Assembly: GCA_035999765.1 (NCBI GenBank)
Contig: CP108521.1
Location: forward strand, 6,386,001-6,450,000
Length of the DNA: 64,000 bases
Source: Streptomyces sp. NBC_01231
GTDB lineage: Bacteria; Actinomycetota; Actinomycetes; Streptomycetales; Streptomycetaceae
Direction of reading: 5' to 3'
A program made the position numbers and the translations under genes. Position 1 is the first letter of the stretch. Every line of letters starts with the position of its first letter. Positions 52,867 through 61,541 of the stretch are shown piece after piece. Under the pieces are notes generated by a model. That model was not told where the DNA came from. It saw only the letters and a list, made by a program, of their open reading frames with translations, and made no database searches.

Positions 52867-54306
52867 GTGACTCGGATCGTGATCATCGGTGGCGGACCCG
52901 GCGGATACGAAGCGGCGCTCGTGGCCGCTCAGCTCGGCGCGGAGGTGACCGTCGTCGACTGCGACGGTCTGGGCGGGGCGTCGGTCCTCACGGACTGCGT
53001 GCCGTCGAAGACCCTGATCGCCACGGCCGAGGTGATGACCACCTTCGACTCGTCGTACGAGGAACTGGGGATCATCGTCGCCGACGACACCCCGCCCATG
53101 GAGCAGGCCGCTCGGGTGGTGGGGGTCGATCTGGGGAAGGTCAACCGGCGTGTGAAGCGGCTCGCGCTGGCTCAGTCGCACGACATCGCGGCATCGGTGA
53201 CGCGGGCCGGTGCCCGGGTGCTGCGGGGTCGCGGACGGCTGGAGGGCATGCAGGCCCTCGACGGATCGCGGAAGGTGATCGTGCGGGCCGCCGACGGGAG
53301 CGAGGAGACGCTCACCGCGGACGCCGTGCTCGTCGCCACCGGCGGGCACCCTCGCGAGCTGCCCGACGCCCAGCCCGACGGCGAGCGGATCCTGAACTGG
53401 ACCCAGGTGTACGACCTGACCGAGCTGCCCGAGGAGCTCATCGTGGTCGGCTCCGGTGTCACCGGTGCCGAGTTCGCCGGGGCCTACCAGGCGCTCGGGT
53501 CGAAGGTCACGCTGGTGTCGTCGCGGGACCGGGTGCTGCCGGGTGAGGACCCGGACGCCGCGGCCGTGCTGGAGGACGTCTTCCGGCGCCGGGGCATGAA
53601 CGTCCTGGCGCGCTCCCGGGCCCAGTCCGCGAAGCGGGTCGGGGACCGCGTCGAGGTCACGCTGGCGGACGGCCGGGTCATCAGCGGCTCGCACTGTCTG
53701 ATGGCCGTCGGCGCCATTCCGAACAGTGCCGGGATGGGGCTGGAGGAGGCCGGGGTCAGGCTGCGGGAGTCCGGTCACATCTGGACCGACAAGGTCTCCC
53801 GGACGACGGCTCCCGGGGTGTACGCGGCCGGTGACGTGACCGGGGTGTTCGCGCTCGCCTCGGTGGCGGCCATGCAGGGGCGTATCGCCATGTACCACTA
53901 CCTGGGCGACGCGGTGGCGCCGCTGAACCTGAAGACCGTCTCGTCCAACGTCTTCACCGACCCCGAGATCGCCACCGTCGGCTACAGCCAGGCCGACGTC
54001 GACGGCGGGAAGATCGACGCCCGGGGCGTGAAGCTGCCGCTGCTGCGCAACCCGCGGGCGAAGATGCAGGGCATCCGGGACGGCTTCGTCAAGATCTTCT
54101 GCCGGCCCGGCACCGGGATCGTGGTGGGCGGTGTCGTCGTGTCGCCCCGCGCCTCGGAGCTGATCCACCCCATCTCGCTCGCCGTCGACAACAATCTGAC
54201 CGTCGAGCAGATCGCGAACGCCTTCACCGTCTATCCCTCCCTTTCGGGCTCGATCGCCGAGGTCGCCCGCCAGTTGCACACCCGCAAGGCGGACGACGGA
54301 GGCTGA
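52867..54306 (+). CDS. lpdA: NAD(P)H-quinone dehydrogenase LpdA-like flavoprotein
   Basis: A 479-residue enzyme of the dihydrolipoamide-dehydrogenase fold: TRIVIIGGGPGGYEAALVAA, VVGSGVTGAEFAGAY and YAAGDVTGVFALAS. The redox disulfide of true Lpd (GGTCLNVGC) is replaced by GGASVLTDC, leaving one cysteine, as in M. tuberculosis LpdA, a quinone reductase. GTG 52867 gives the usual MTRIVI opening; ATG 52858 adds three residues. Confidence 0.87.
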   Translation: MTRIVIIGGGPGGYEAALVAAQLGAEVTVVDCDGLGGASVLTDCVPSKTLIATAEVMTTFDSSYEELGIIVADDTPPMEQAARVVGVDLGKVNRRVKRLALAQSHDIAASVTRAGARVLRGRGRLEGMQALDGSRKVIVRAADGSEETLTADAVLVATGGHPRELPDAQPDGERILNWTQVYDLTELPEELIVVGSGVTGAEFAGAYQALGSKVTLVSSRDRVLPGEDPDAAAVLEDVFRRRGMNVLARSRAQSAKRVGDRVEVTLADGRVISGSHCLMAVGAIPNSAGMGLEEAGVRLRESGHIWTDKVSRTTAPGVYAAGDVTGVFALASVAAMQGRIAMYHYLGDAVAPLNLKTVSSNVFTDPEIATVGYSQADVDGGKIDARGVKLPLLRNPRAKMQGIRDGFVKIFCRPGTGIVVGGVVVSPRASELIHPISLAVDNNLTVEQIANAFTVYPSLSGSIAEVARQLHTRKADDGG

Positions 54307-54468
54307 CCGCCACGACGACCGAAAGTGATTCCTCGCTGGTCACGGGGAGTTGTCGAGCATGCGTGCGGCATAGGCGGGTGGAATGGGCCCTATACCACTT
54401 CCCGTCCTGCTGTACGAACAACTTCTGCTATTCGGCGCAAACTGCTGAAAGCAGACGGTCGTTGGGGT

Positions 54469-54474
54469 TACTGT
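54469..54474 (+). promoter_or_regulatory. -10 of the DeoR-type regulator gene
   Basis: TACTGT lies 7 bases before GTG 54482, again fitting a leaderless transcript. The palindrome of the nucleoside genes is absent here. Confidence 0.5.
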
Positions 54475-54481
54475 CAGTTTC

Positions 54482-55447
54482 GTGTTCGCTGCAGAACGTC
54501 GCCAATTGATCCTCGAAATGGTGCGAGCCAACGGAGCCGTGTCGCTCCGTGAACTCGCCCGCGTCGTCCAGACCTCCGAAGTGACCGTACGGCGGGACGT
54601 GCGCGCACTGGAGGCAGAAGGACTCCTCGACCGCCGGCATGGCGGTGCGGTATTACCGGGCGGATTCACGCGGGAGTCCGGCTTTCCGCAGAAATCCCAT
54701 CTCGCGACCGCCGAGAAGACGGCCATCGCCGATCTCGCCGCGAGCTTCGTCGAAGAGGGCGAGGCCATCGTGGTCGGGGCGGGTACCACCACGCAGGAGC
54801 TGGCCCGCCGGCTCGCGCGGGTGCCCGGGCTGACCGTCGTCACCAACTCCCTCCTGGTGGCCCAGGCCTTGGCCCATGCCAACCGGGTGGAGGTCGTGAT
54901 GACCGGCGGCACCCTGCGTGGCTCCAACTACGCCCTCGTGGGCAGCGGTGCCGAGCAGTCCCTCCAGGGACTCAGGGTCTCCCGGGCCTTCCTGTCCGGG
55001 AGCGGGCTGACCGCCGAGCGCGGGCTGTCCACATCCAACATGCTGTCGGCGTCCGTGGACCGGGCGTTGGTGCAGGCCGCCGCCGAGGTCGTCGTCCTCG
55101 CCGACCACACCAAGCTCGGCACCGACACCATGTTCCAGACCGTGCCGACCGATTTCATCACCCGCCTCGTCACGGACGAACCGCCCGCCCACGACGACCG
55201 TGCGGCCACCGAGCTCCAGGCCCTCGCCGACCAGGGGGTGCAGATCGCCGTGGCCGGGGCGTCGGAGAACCCGGGGGGTGATCAGGTCCCGGCGCGCCGC
55301 GGCCAGCGTCGGGACGCGCCCGTTCCGGGCCCGCGCCGCGGTCAGGTCCCCGGCGGCGGACCGGGGTTGCGCCCGGCCGCGGCCCTCGGAGAGCAGGCCC
55401 CCGGCACGGAACGGGCGGCGCGGGTCGCGGACCTCCGCCGCCGCTGA
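54482..55447 (+). CDS. DeoR/GlpR-type transcriptional regulator
   Basis: A 321-residue regulator. N-terminal helix-turn-helix ERRQLILEMVRANGAVSLRE and SEVTVRRDVRALEAEGLL; sugar-phosphate-sensing domain with VVGAGTTTQELARRL, VVTNSLLVAQAL and ADHTKLGTDTMF. Family length is about 250-260; here a 60-residue Gly/Pro/Arg-rich tail follows after about 255. Its position among nucleoside genes suggests a phosphorylated pentose effector. Whether it binds the CTACGCGCGTAG sites is unknown. Confidence 0.87.
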   Translation: MFAAERRQLILEMVRANGAVSLRELARVVQTSEVTVRRDVRALEAEGLLDRRHGGAVLPGGFTRESGFPQKSHLATAEKTAIADLAASFVEEGEAIVVGAGTTTQELARRLARVPGLTVVTNSLLVAQALAHANRVEVVMTGGTLRGSNYALVGSGAEQSLQGLRVSRAFLSGSGLTAERGLSTSNMLSASVDRALVQAAAEVVVLADHTKLGTDTMFQTVPTDFITRLVTDEPPAHDDRAATELQALADQGVQIAVAGASENPGGDQVPARRGQRRDAPVPGPRRGQVPGGGPGLRPAAALGEQAPGTERAARVADLRRR

Positions 55448-55648
55448 CCAGGCGGTCGGCTCCGAAGGACCGGTGGGCGCGGTGCGCTCCGCGGGTCGGC
55501 CGGCTACAGGGAGCCGGTGAGATCGGTGGGTCGGCCGGCTGCACGGGGCCGGTGGGCTCTGCGGGCTCGGTGCTGTACGGCTGGGCTTCAGGTTGTCAGT
55601 CGGGTCAGTGCCCCGCCGGGGTGCCGGCCGCCGAACCGTCGTCAGTCC

Positions 55649-55730
55649 GTGCCCGAGCGAGTGCCCGTGTCCGAGCCAGCGCCCGTGCGCCAGGTCCCGT
55701 GCCCGAGCCAGTGCCCGAGTCCGAGCCGGT
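55649..55730. repeat. Imperfect 32-bp direct repeat
   Basis: GTGCCCGAGCGAGTGCCCGT and matching continuation at 55649-55680 reappears with four changes at 55699-55730, period 50. CCGAGCC-type cores dominate. Confidence 0.75.
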
Positions 55731-55918
55731 GCCCGCGAGGCCACCCCGTCGAGTTGCTCCACCGCCCCGACGACGCACCGCGCCCCGTGGCCGACGGCCC
55801 GCGCAAAAGCGCGGCGTGCACACACGTGGCGGGGACACGCGTGGCGGGGACACCCGGCCACCACCGTCTCTGCCTCGCCGCGAAGTCGCCCGGACGGCAC
55901 GGCCCCGCTCAAACGAAA

Positions 55919-55955
55919 GCGCCCGGCGGACTGAGCAAGTCAGTCCGCCGGGCGC
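55919..55955. terminator. Perfect 16-bp hairpin after accA2
   Basis: GCGCCCGGCGGACTGA (55919-55934) and its complement (55940-55955) with a 5-base loop, 18 bp past the accA2 stop. Confidence 0.88.
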
Positions 55956-55972
55956 CTCGGCACACCCGGGTG

Positions 55973-57745
55973 TCAGTCCTTGATCTCGCAGATCGCCGCG
56001 CCGGACGTGAGGGACCCGCCGACGTCCGCGGACAGGCCCTTGATGGTGCCGGACTTGTGCGCGTTCAGCGGCTGTTCCATCTTCATCGCTTCGAGGACGA
56101 CGACCAGGTCGCCCTCCTTGACCTCCTGGCCCTCCTCGACGGCGACCTTGACGATGGTGCCCTGCATCGGGGAGGCGAGGGTGTCGCCGGAGGCGGCGGG
56201 GCCGGACTTCTTGGCCGCGCGGCGCTTGGGCTTGGCGCCCGCCGCCAGGCCGGTGCGGGCCAGCGACATGCCGAGCGAGACCGGCAGGGAGACCTCGAGG
56301 CGCTTGCCGCCGACCTCGACGACGACCGTCTCGCGGCCCGCCTCCTCGTCCGTGTCCGCGTCGGCGGGGGCGGCGAAGGGCTTGATCTCGTTGACGAACT
56401 CGGTCTCGATCCAGCGGGTGTGGACCGTGAACGGGTCTGCGGAGCCGGTCAGTTCGGGAGCGAACGCCGGGTCGGTGACGACCGCGCGGTGGAACGGGAT
56501 GGCGGTGGCCATGCCCTCGACCTGGAACTCCTCCAGGGCGCGGGCGGCGCGCTGGAGGGCCTGCGCGCGGGTCGCGCCGGTGACGATCAGCTTGGCCAGC
56601 AGCGAGTCCCAGGCCGGACCGATGACCGAGCCGGACTCGACACCCGCGTCCAGACGCACACCCGGGCCGGACGGCGCCGCGAACGTGGTGACCGTGCCGG
56701 GAGCCGGGAGGAAGCCGCGGCCGGGGTCCTCGCCGTTGATGCGGAACTCGAAGGAGTGGCCGCGCAGCTCGGGGTCGCCGTAGCCCAGTTCCTCGCCGTC
56801 GGCGATACGGAACATCTCGCGGACGAGGTCGATGCCGGCGACCTCCTCGGTGACCGGGTGCTCGACCTGGAGCCGGGTGTTGACCTCCAGGAACGAGATC
56901 GTGCCGTCGAGTCCGACCAGGAACTCGACGGTGCCGGCGCCGACGTAGCCGGCCTCTTTCAGGATGGCCTTCGAGGAGGAGTACAGCTCGGCGACCTGCG
57001 CCTCGGACAGGAACGGCGCCGGGGCCTCCTCCACCAGCTTCTGGTGACGGCGCTGCAGCGAGCAGTCACGGGTGGAGACGACGACCACGTTGCCGTGCTG
57101 GTCGGCCAGGCACTGGGTCTCCACGTGCCGGGGCTTGTCCAGGTAGCGCTCGACGAAGCACTCGCCCCGGCCGAAGGCGGCGACCGCCTCACGGACGGCC
57201 GAGTCGTAGAGCTCGGGGACTTCTTCCAGCGTCCGGGCGACCTTCAGACCACGGCCGCCACCGCCGAAGGCTGCCTTGATCGCGATCGGCAGGCCGTGCT
57301 CCCGGGCGAAGGCGACGACCTCGTCGGAACCGGACACCGGGTCGGGTGTGCCGGCGACCAGGGGCGCGCCGGCACGCTGGGCGATGTGCCGGGCGGCGAC
57401 CTTGTCGCCGAGGTCGCGGATGGCCTGCGGCGGCGGGCCGATCCAGATCAGGTCCGCGTCCAGGACCGCCTGCGCGAACTCGGCGTTCTCCGAGAGGAAG
57501 CCGTATCCGGGATGGATGGCGTCGGCGCCGGACTCGCGCGCGGCGTTCAGCACCTTCTCGATGTCGAGGTAGCTGGTCGCGGGAGTGTCACCGCCCAGCG
57601 CGAACGCCTCATCCGCGGCGCGGACATGCAGAGCGTCCCGGTCCGGGTCGGCGTATACGGCCACGCTCGCGATACCGGCATCCCGGCAGGCCCGGGCCAC
57701 GCGGACAGCGATTTCGCCACGGTTGGCGATGAGCACCTTGCGCAC
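55973..57745 (-). CDS. accA2: Acyl-CoA carboxylase alpha subunit (biotin carboxylase plus biotin carrier)
   Basis: A 590-residue subunit, the size known for S. coelicolor AccA2. Biotin carboxylase: [35 protein letters not shown] grasp [14 protein letters not shown], catalytic [15 protein letters not shown]-terminal biotin carrier has [14 protein letters not shown] with the biotinylated Lys. GTG 57745 was chosen: AAGGAGGGAG precedes it. It supplies carboxybiotin to beta subunits such as PccB (59821), and BirA (61542) attaches its biotin. Confidence 0.95.
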   Translation of the reverse strand: MRKVLIANRGEIAVRVARACRDAGIASVAVYADPDRDALHVRAADEAFALGGDTPATSYLDIEKVLNAARESGADAIHPGYGFLSENAEFAQAVLDADLIWIGPPPQAIRDLGDKVAARHIAQRAGAPLVAGTPDPVSGSDEVVAFAREHGLPIAIKAAFGGGGRGLKVARTLEEVPELYDSAVREAVAAFGRGECFVERYLDKPRHVETQCLADQHGNVVVVSTRDCSLQRRHQKLVEEAPAPFLSEAQVAELYSSSKAILKEAGYVGAGTVEFLVGLDGTISFLEVNTRLQVEHPVTEEVAGIDLVREMFRIADGEELGYGDPELRGHSFEFRINGEDPGRGFLPAPGTVTTFAAPSGPGVRLDAGVESGSVIGPAWDSLLAKLIVTGATRAQALQRAARALEEFQVEGMATAIPFHRAVVTDPAFAPELTGSADPFTVHTRWIETEFVNEIKPFAAPADADTDEEAGRETVVVEVGGKRLEVSLPVSLGMSLARTGLAAGAKPKRRAAKKSGPAASGDTLASPMQGTIVKVAVEEGQEVKEGDLVVVLEAMKMEQPLNAHKSGTIKGLSADVGGSLTSGAAICEIKD

Positions 57746-58085
57746 GATTGAGGCTCCCTCCTTGAAACAAGCCGAGTTTAGGGACTGCCGACACGACACT
57801 TCGACCCGTCCCCTTTGGTGAGCTTGCCCACACGGAGCGTTATACGAGGCTTGCTCGACCGGGGAAATCCCTTGTCACACCTTGGTACGCGGGACTCCTC
57901 CCGGAAACCCTAGCCCTCACATGTGGTCAAGGTCTCTGTGGTGGCGTGCTGCGGCCCACTCTGTTTCTTTGTGGAGTCCCTACGAATGGCCCAATGATTC
58001 TTTGCCCGCCGCCGGACTCTTGTCCCCACGTTTACCGGTTAGTAGCGTTCACGCTGTCTCGAACGTACTTCAGGCCACAGCAGCC
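57746..58085. other. 340-bp divergent region between accA2 and the small membrane-protein gene
   Basis: No gene seen. It holds the accA2 leader with AAGGAGGGAG, a TAAACT box on the minus strand near 57775, and a well-formed plus-strand promoter at 58020-58048. Confidence 0.6.
58020..58048 (+). promoter_or_regulatory. Promoter for the small membrane-protein gene
   Basis: TTGTCC (58020-58025) and TAGCGT (58043-58048) with 17 bp between, about 38 bp before ATG 58086. Confidence 0.65.
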
Positions 58086-58622
58086 ATGCTCGGGTCTCAG
58101 TCGAAGGTGGGTGGACCAGTGGTGGTGCGCAGGCCGGTGGCGTGGATCGTGGCGGTCGTGCTCTTCGCGGAGGCGCTCGGCGTCGCCGCGTTGAACTGGT
58201 TTCTGGGGATGGTCGTCGACCGGCAGGACATGTCCCTGGCCGGCCTCGACCCCGACATGATGTCCACCTCGTCGAAGATCGGCGGGATCGTCTTCGGTCT
58301 CTACTTCGGCTTCTGCGGCCTGGTCGCGCTGCTGGTGGCCCTGCGCGGCCGTGCGCCCGCCGGCCTCGGACGCGTCCTGCTGATCAGCGTGGCCGTGGTG
58401 CACGGGCTGCTGGGCGCGTTCGCCTGGGGGCTGCTGGGCTGGCCCCAGTTCCTGTTCATGGTGCTGGTGCTGGTCCTGATCGTGCTGCTGCTGATGACGT
58501 ACGACAGCCCGGGCGTGCCCGTGCCCGCGCCGGCCGACGCGCCGGCCCCCGGCGGTACTCCGAACGGAGCCAAGGGCGACGGCGGCTCCCCGCTCACACC
58601 GCCGGCGCCCAGCACGCCCTGA
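58086..58622 (+). CDS. Conserved four-helix membrane protein
   Basis: A 178-residue protein with four hydrophobic segments (about 20-40, 65-85, 97-120, 120-140) and a Pro/Gly/Ala-rich polar C-terminal tail. The strand pattern VAWIVAVVLFAEALGVAALN and FGLYFGFCGLVALLVALRG shows no motif I recognise. It lies between accA2 and maf, convergent with maf. Confidence 0.7.
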   Translation: MLGSQSKVGGPVVVRRPVAWIVAVVLFAEALGVAALNWFLGMVVDRQDMSLAGLDPDMMSTSSKIGGIVFGLYFGFCGLVALLVALRGRAPAGLGRVLLISVAVVHGLLGAFAWGLLGWPQFLFMVLVLVLIVLLLMTYDSPGVPVPAPADAPAPGGTPNGAKGDGGSPLTPPAPSTP

Positions 58623-58646
58623 CGACGTCTGGCCCGACCGCGCCGG

Positions 58647-59267
58647 TCACTTCTCCGGCGGCGCCCACAGCTCCGTGATTCCGACGCCCAGTTCGGCCAG
58701 CAGCCGGCGAACGAGGGGCAGGCTGATGCCGATCACGTTGCCGTGGTCGCCGTCGATGCCGTCGATGAACGGGGCCGAGCGACCGTCCAAAGTGAACGCC
58801 CCCGCGACGTACAGCGGTTCGCCCGAGGCGACGTACGCGGCGACCTCGTCGTCGGTCGGCTCACCGAAGTGGACGACGGTTGAGGCGGTGGCGGAGGCGT
58901 AGCGCCCGCTGCCCGTGTCGTAGACGCAGTGCCCCGTCTGGAGGGTTCCGGCGCGTCCGCGCATCGCCTTCCAGCGGGCGGTGGCCTCCTCGGCGTCCGC
59001 CGGTTTGCCGAGCGCCTGACCGTCCAGGTCGAGCACCGAGTCGCAGCCGATCACCAGGGCGCCCCGGACCTCGGGCTTCGCCGCGACCACGGAGGCCTTC
59101 GCCTCGGCCAGGGCGAGCGCCAACTCGGCGGGGGTCGGGGCGGTGACGGCGTCCTCGTCGACACCGCTCACGATCACCTCGGGGTCGAGTCCTGCCTGAC
59201 GCAGCAGTCCGAGCCGGGCGGGGGACTGGGAGGCGAGGACGAGTCGGCGGCGTGGCTGAGCAGTCAT
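58647..59267 (-). CDS. maf: Maf-family nucleotide pyrophosphatase
   Basis: A 206-residue house-cleaning pyrophosphatase that hydrolyses non-canonical or pyrimidine NTPs. Motifs: [35 protein letters not shown] and [13 protein letters not shown] 59267 gives the typical start. It lies downstream of mmpB and the pcc genes in the same direction. Which of the dTTP/UTP or m7GTP activities applies is not certain from motifs alone. Confidence 0.9.
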   Translation of the reverse strand: MTAQPRRRLVLASQSPARLGLLRQAGLDPEVIVSGVDEDAVTAPTPAELALALAEAKASVVAAKPEVRGALVIGCDSVLDLDGQALGKPADAEEATARWKAMRGRAGTLQTGHCVYDTGSGRYASATASTVVHFGEPTDDEVAAYVASGEPLYVAGAFTLDGRSAPFIDGIDGDHGNVIGISLPLVRRLLAELGVGITELWAPPEK

Positions 59268-59303
59268 ACGGTCAGGGTATCGGCGGCCCGGCACCCGGAG
59301 GTC

Positions 59304-59432
59304 TCATCGCACCCCGATGACGATCATCGCCAGCACCATGGCCAGTGCCATGAGAACCCCCAGCCGCCGCAGCATGTCCTGCGTGTCACGCAGTTCCTTG
59401 GGCGGCTCGTTCTCGGGGTCGGACCACAGCAT
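59304..59432 (-). CDS. mmpB: Small single-helix membrane protein, MmpB-like
   Basis: A 42-residue protein beginning MLWSDPENEPPKELRDTQDM and ending with one hydrophobic helix of about 18 residues and GVR. All codons have G/C-rich third positions. It matches, by size, start and position next to pccE/maf, the streptomycete proteins called morphogenic membrane protein MmpB. The name is from memory of context; the role in morphogenesis is not readable from sequence. Confidence 0.62.
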   Translation of the reverse strand: MLWSDPENEPPKELRDTQDMLRRLGVLMALAMVLAMIVIGVR

Positions 59433-59467
59433 GCCTACCAGCGTGCGGCGAGTTCGTGGAGGGCGCC

Positions 59468-59483
59468 TGAGTACGCGTACTCA
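59468..59483. promoter_or_regulatory. Perfect 16-bp palindrome upstream of mmpB
   Basis: TGAGTACGCGTACTCA is exactly self-complementary and lies 36 bp before the mmpB start. Binding protein unknown. Confidence 0.55.
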
Positions 59484-59489
59484 AGTTGC

Positions 59490-59523
59490 GGCCCGCGGCC
59501 GTCGTGTGATTCCGCCGCGGGCC
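59490..59523 (-). terminator. Hairpin after pccE
   Basis: GGCCCGCGGC (59490-59499) pairs with GCCGCGGGCC (59514-59523) around a 14-base loop. Confidence 0.6.
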
Positions 59524-59593
59524 GGTGGGGCATGTCGCGCCCGCCCCGCGGAGCCGCAAGTCGCGGCCCCGCGCGCCCCTATGGACGTACCAC

Positions 59594-59803
59594 TCAGCCC
59601 GGCCAGTAGGTGCGGGCCCAGGACGCCGTCCCCGGCTGGGGCAGGCGATGGGCGGCGATCCTGGCCGGGTCGGACCAGGAGTCCCTGTCCCGCGCCGCAC
59701 GCGGCGGTACCGAGGCCGCCGCCGCGGCGCGGGCTCGGACCACCGCCAGGGCGGCGGCCAGCTCCTCGGGGGTCGGATTGCCCCGTACGACCTTGATGTT
59801 CAT
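59594..59803 (-). CDS. pccE: Acyl-CoA carboxylase epsilon subunit
   Basis: A 69-residue epsilon subunit: MNIKVVRGNPTPEELAALA-type opening, Ala-rich helix, and the conserved end SWSDPARIAAHRL followed by GTASWARTYWPG. Epsilon subunits stabilise actinobacterial carboxylase complexes and raise activity. It starts 17 bp after the pccB stop. Confidence 0.9.
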   Translation of the reverse strand: MNIKVVRGNPTPEELAAALAVVRARAAAAASVPPRAARDRDSWSDPARIAAHRLPQPGTASWARTYWPG

Positions 59804-59820
59804 GACGGCTCCCTGTCGGG

Positions 59821-61431
59821 CTAGAGGGGGATGTTGCCGTGCTTCTTGGGCGGCAGCGACTCGCGCTTGGTACGCAGCTGACGCAGACCCCGTACGACAT
59901 GCCGACGGGTGTCCGACGGCATGATCACGGCATCGACGTAACCGCGCTCGGCCGCGATGTAGGGGTTGAGGAGGGCGTCCTCGTACTCCTGGATGAGCCG
60001 GGCCCGGGTCGCCTCCAGGTCGCCCGCTGCCGTCGCCTCGGCGATGGTGCGGCGGTGCAGGATGTTGACCGAGCCCTGGGCGCCCATCACGGCGATCTGG
60101 GCGGTGGGCCAGGCGACGTTGAGGTCGGCGCCCAGGTGCTTGGAGCCCATGACGTCGTAGGCGCCGCCGAAGGCCTTGCGGGTGATGACGGTGATGAGCG
60201 GGACGGTGGCCTCGGCGTAGGCGTAGATGAGCTTGGCGCCGCGCCGGATGATGCCGTCGTGCTCCTGGTCGACACCGGGCAGGAAGCCGGGGACGTCCAC
60301 GAAGGTGATCACCGGGATGTTGAAGGCGTCGCAGGTCCGTACGAAACGGGCCGCCTTCTCGCTGGCCTTGATGTCGAGGCAGCCCGCGAACTGCATCGGC
60401 TGGTTGGCGACGATGCCGACCGGCTGGCCCTCGACCCGCCCGTACCCGGTGAGGATGTTCGGCGCGTACAGCGGCTGGGTCTCGAAGAACTCGGAGTCGT
60501 CCAGGACGTGCTCGATCACCGTGTGCATGTCGTACGGCTGGTTCGCGCTGTCCGGGACGATCGCGTCCAGCTCGCGGTCCTCGTCGGTGACGGTGAGGTC
60601 CGCCTCCTCCGGGAAGGCCGGTGCCTCGGAGAGGTTGTTGGACGGCAGGTACGACAGCAGCTGCTTGATGTACTCGACCGCGTCCTTCTCGTCCCCGGCC
60701 ATGTGGTGGGCCACGCCGGAGGTGGAGTTGTGGGTACGGGCGCCGCCGAGCTCCTCCATCCCGACGTCCTCGCCGGTGACCGTCTTGATGACGTCCGGGC
60801 CGGTGATGAACATGTGCGAGGTCTGGTCGACCATGACCGTGAAGTCGGTGATGGCGGGGGAGTAGACCGCGCCGCCCGCGCACGGACCGACGACCAGGCT
60901 GATCTGCGGGATCACCCCGGAGGCGTGGGTGTTGCGGCGGAAGATCTCGCCGTACGCGCCGAGGGAGGCCACGCCCTCCTGGATGCGGGCACCGCCGGAG
61001 TCGTTGATGCCGATGACCGGACAGCCGGTCTTCAGCGCGAAGTCCATCACCTTGACGATCTTCTGGCCGTAGACCTCGCCGAGCGCGCCGCCGAAGACCG
61101 TGAAGTCCTGGGAGAACACCGCGACCGGACGGCCGTCGACGGTGCCGTACCCGGTGACGACGCCGTCCCCGTAGGGGCGGTTGCTGTCCAGGCCGAAGTT
61201 GGTGGAGCGGTGTCGGGCGAACTCGTCGAGCTCGACGAACGATCCCTCGTCGAGCAGCAGGTCGATCCGCTCGCGAGCGGTCAACTTGCCCTTGGCGTGT
61301 TGCTTCTCGACGGCGCGTGCGGAGCCGGCGTGCGTCGCTTCCTCGATACGGCGCTGGAGATCCGCGAGCTTGCCCGCGGTGGTGTGGATGTCGATCCCTG
61401 GGATCTCTTGACGCTCTTCCGGCTCGGACAT
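59821..61431 (-). CDS. pccB: Propionyl-CoA carboxylase beta subunit
   Basis: A 536-residue carboxyltransferase: [18 protein letters not shown] and the acyl-CoA/biotin oxyanion loops [12 protein letters not shown] and [15 protein letters not shown]. Asp426 in GGAYD corresponds to the Asp that in S. coelicolor PccB favours propionyl-CoA over acetyl-CoA. With AccA2 and PccE it makes methylmalonyl-CoA for polyketides. It is divergent from birA with 110 bp between. Confidence 0.94.
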   Translation of the reverse strand: MSEPEERQEIPGIDIHTTAGKLADLQRRIEEATHAGSARAVEKQHAKGKLTARERIDLLLDEGSFVELDEFARHRSTNFGLDSNRPYGDGVVTGYGTVDGRPVAVFSQDFTVFGGALGEVYGQKIVKVMDFALKTGCPVIGINDSGGARIQEGVASLGAYGEIFRRNTHASGVIPQISLVVGPCAGGAVYSPAITDFTVMVDQTSHMFITGPDVIKTVTGEDVGMEELGGARTHNSTSGVAHHMAGDEKDAVEYIKQLLSYLPSNNLSEAPAFPEEADLTVTDEDRELDAIVPDSANQPYDMHTVIEHVLDDSEFFETQPLYAPNILTGYGRVEGQPVGIVANQPMQFAGCLDIKASEKAARFVRTCDAFNIPVITFVDVPGFLPGVDQEHDGIIRRGAKLIYAYAEATVPLITVITRKAFGGAYDVMGSKHLGADLNVAWPTAQIAVMGAQGSVNILHRRTIAEATAAGDLEATRARLIQEYEDALLNPYIAAERGYVDAVIMPSDTRRHVVRGLRQLRTKRESLPPKKHGNIPL

Positions 61432-61470
61432 CGGGATGGGGCTCCCTGCCTGCTCAAAAGGGGGGACGGT

Positions 61471-61487
61471 TACTCATCCGTAGAGTA
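61471..61487. promoter_or_regulatory. TACTC-N7-GAGTA inverted repeat upstream of pccB
   Basis: The two arms lie about 40-56 bp before the pccB start, and the minus-strand TACTCT could serve as a -10. Candidate operator only. Confidence 0.4.
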
Positions 61488-61528
61488 GTGGGGTGCCCCT
61501 CGTTCGGCAGTGCGGCGTTTACCACACC

Positions 61529-61534
61529 TAGGGT
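61529..61534 (+). promoter_or_regulatory. -10 of birA
   Basis: TAGGGT lies 7 bases before ATG 61542, fitting a leaderless transcript. Confidence 0.5.
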
Positions 61535-61541
61535 GGGTTGC

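Larger units (their letters stand above)
55448..55972. other. 525-bp intergenic region with degenerate repeats
   Basis: No convincing gene. Contents: two 32-bp near copies at 55649-55680 and 55699-55730 (28 of 32 identical), CGTGGCGGGGACAC twice at 55825 and 55840, and a terminator. The open frames are Ala/Arg/Gly-rich shadow frames. Confidence 0.65.

Noticed and set aside
55517..57751. Large plus-strand open frame across accA2
   Set aside because: Shadow of the accA2 gene, whose protein has all biotin carboxylase and carrier motifs.
57609..58085. Extended start of the small membrane protein at 57882
   Set aside because: The clear promoter at 58020-58048 lies inside that extension, so the gene starts after it.
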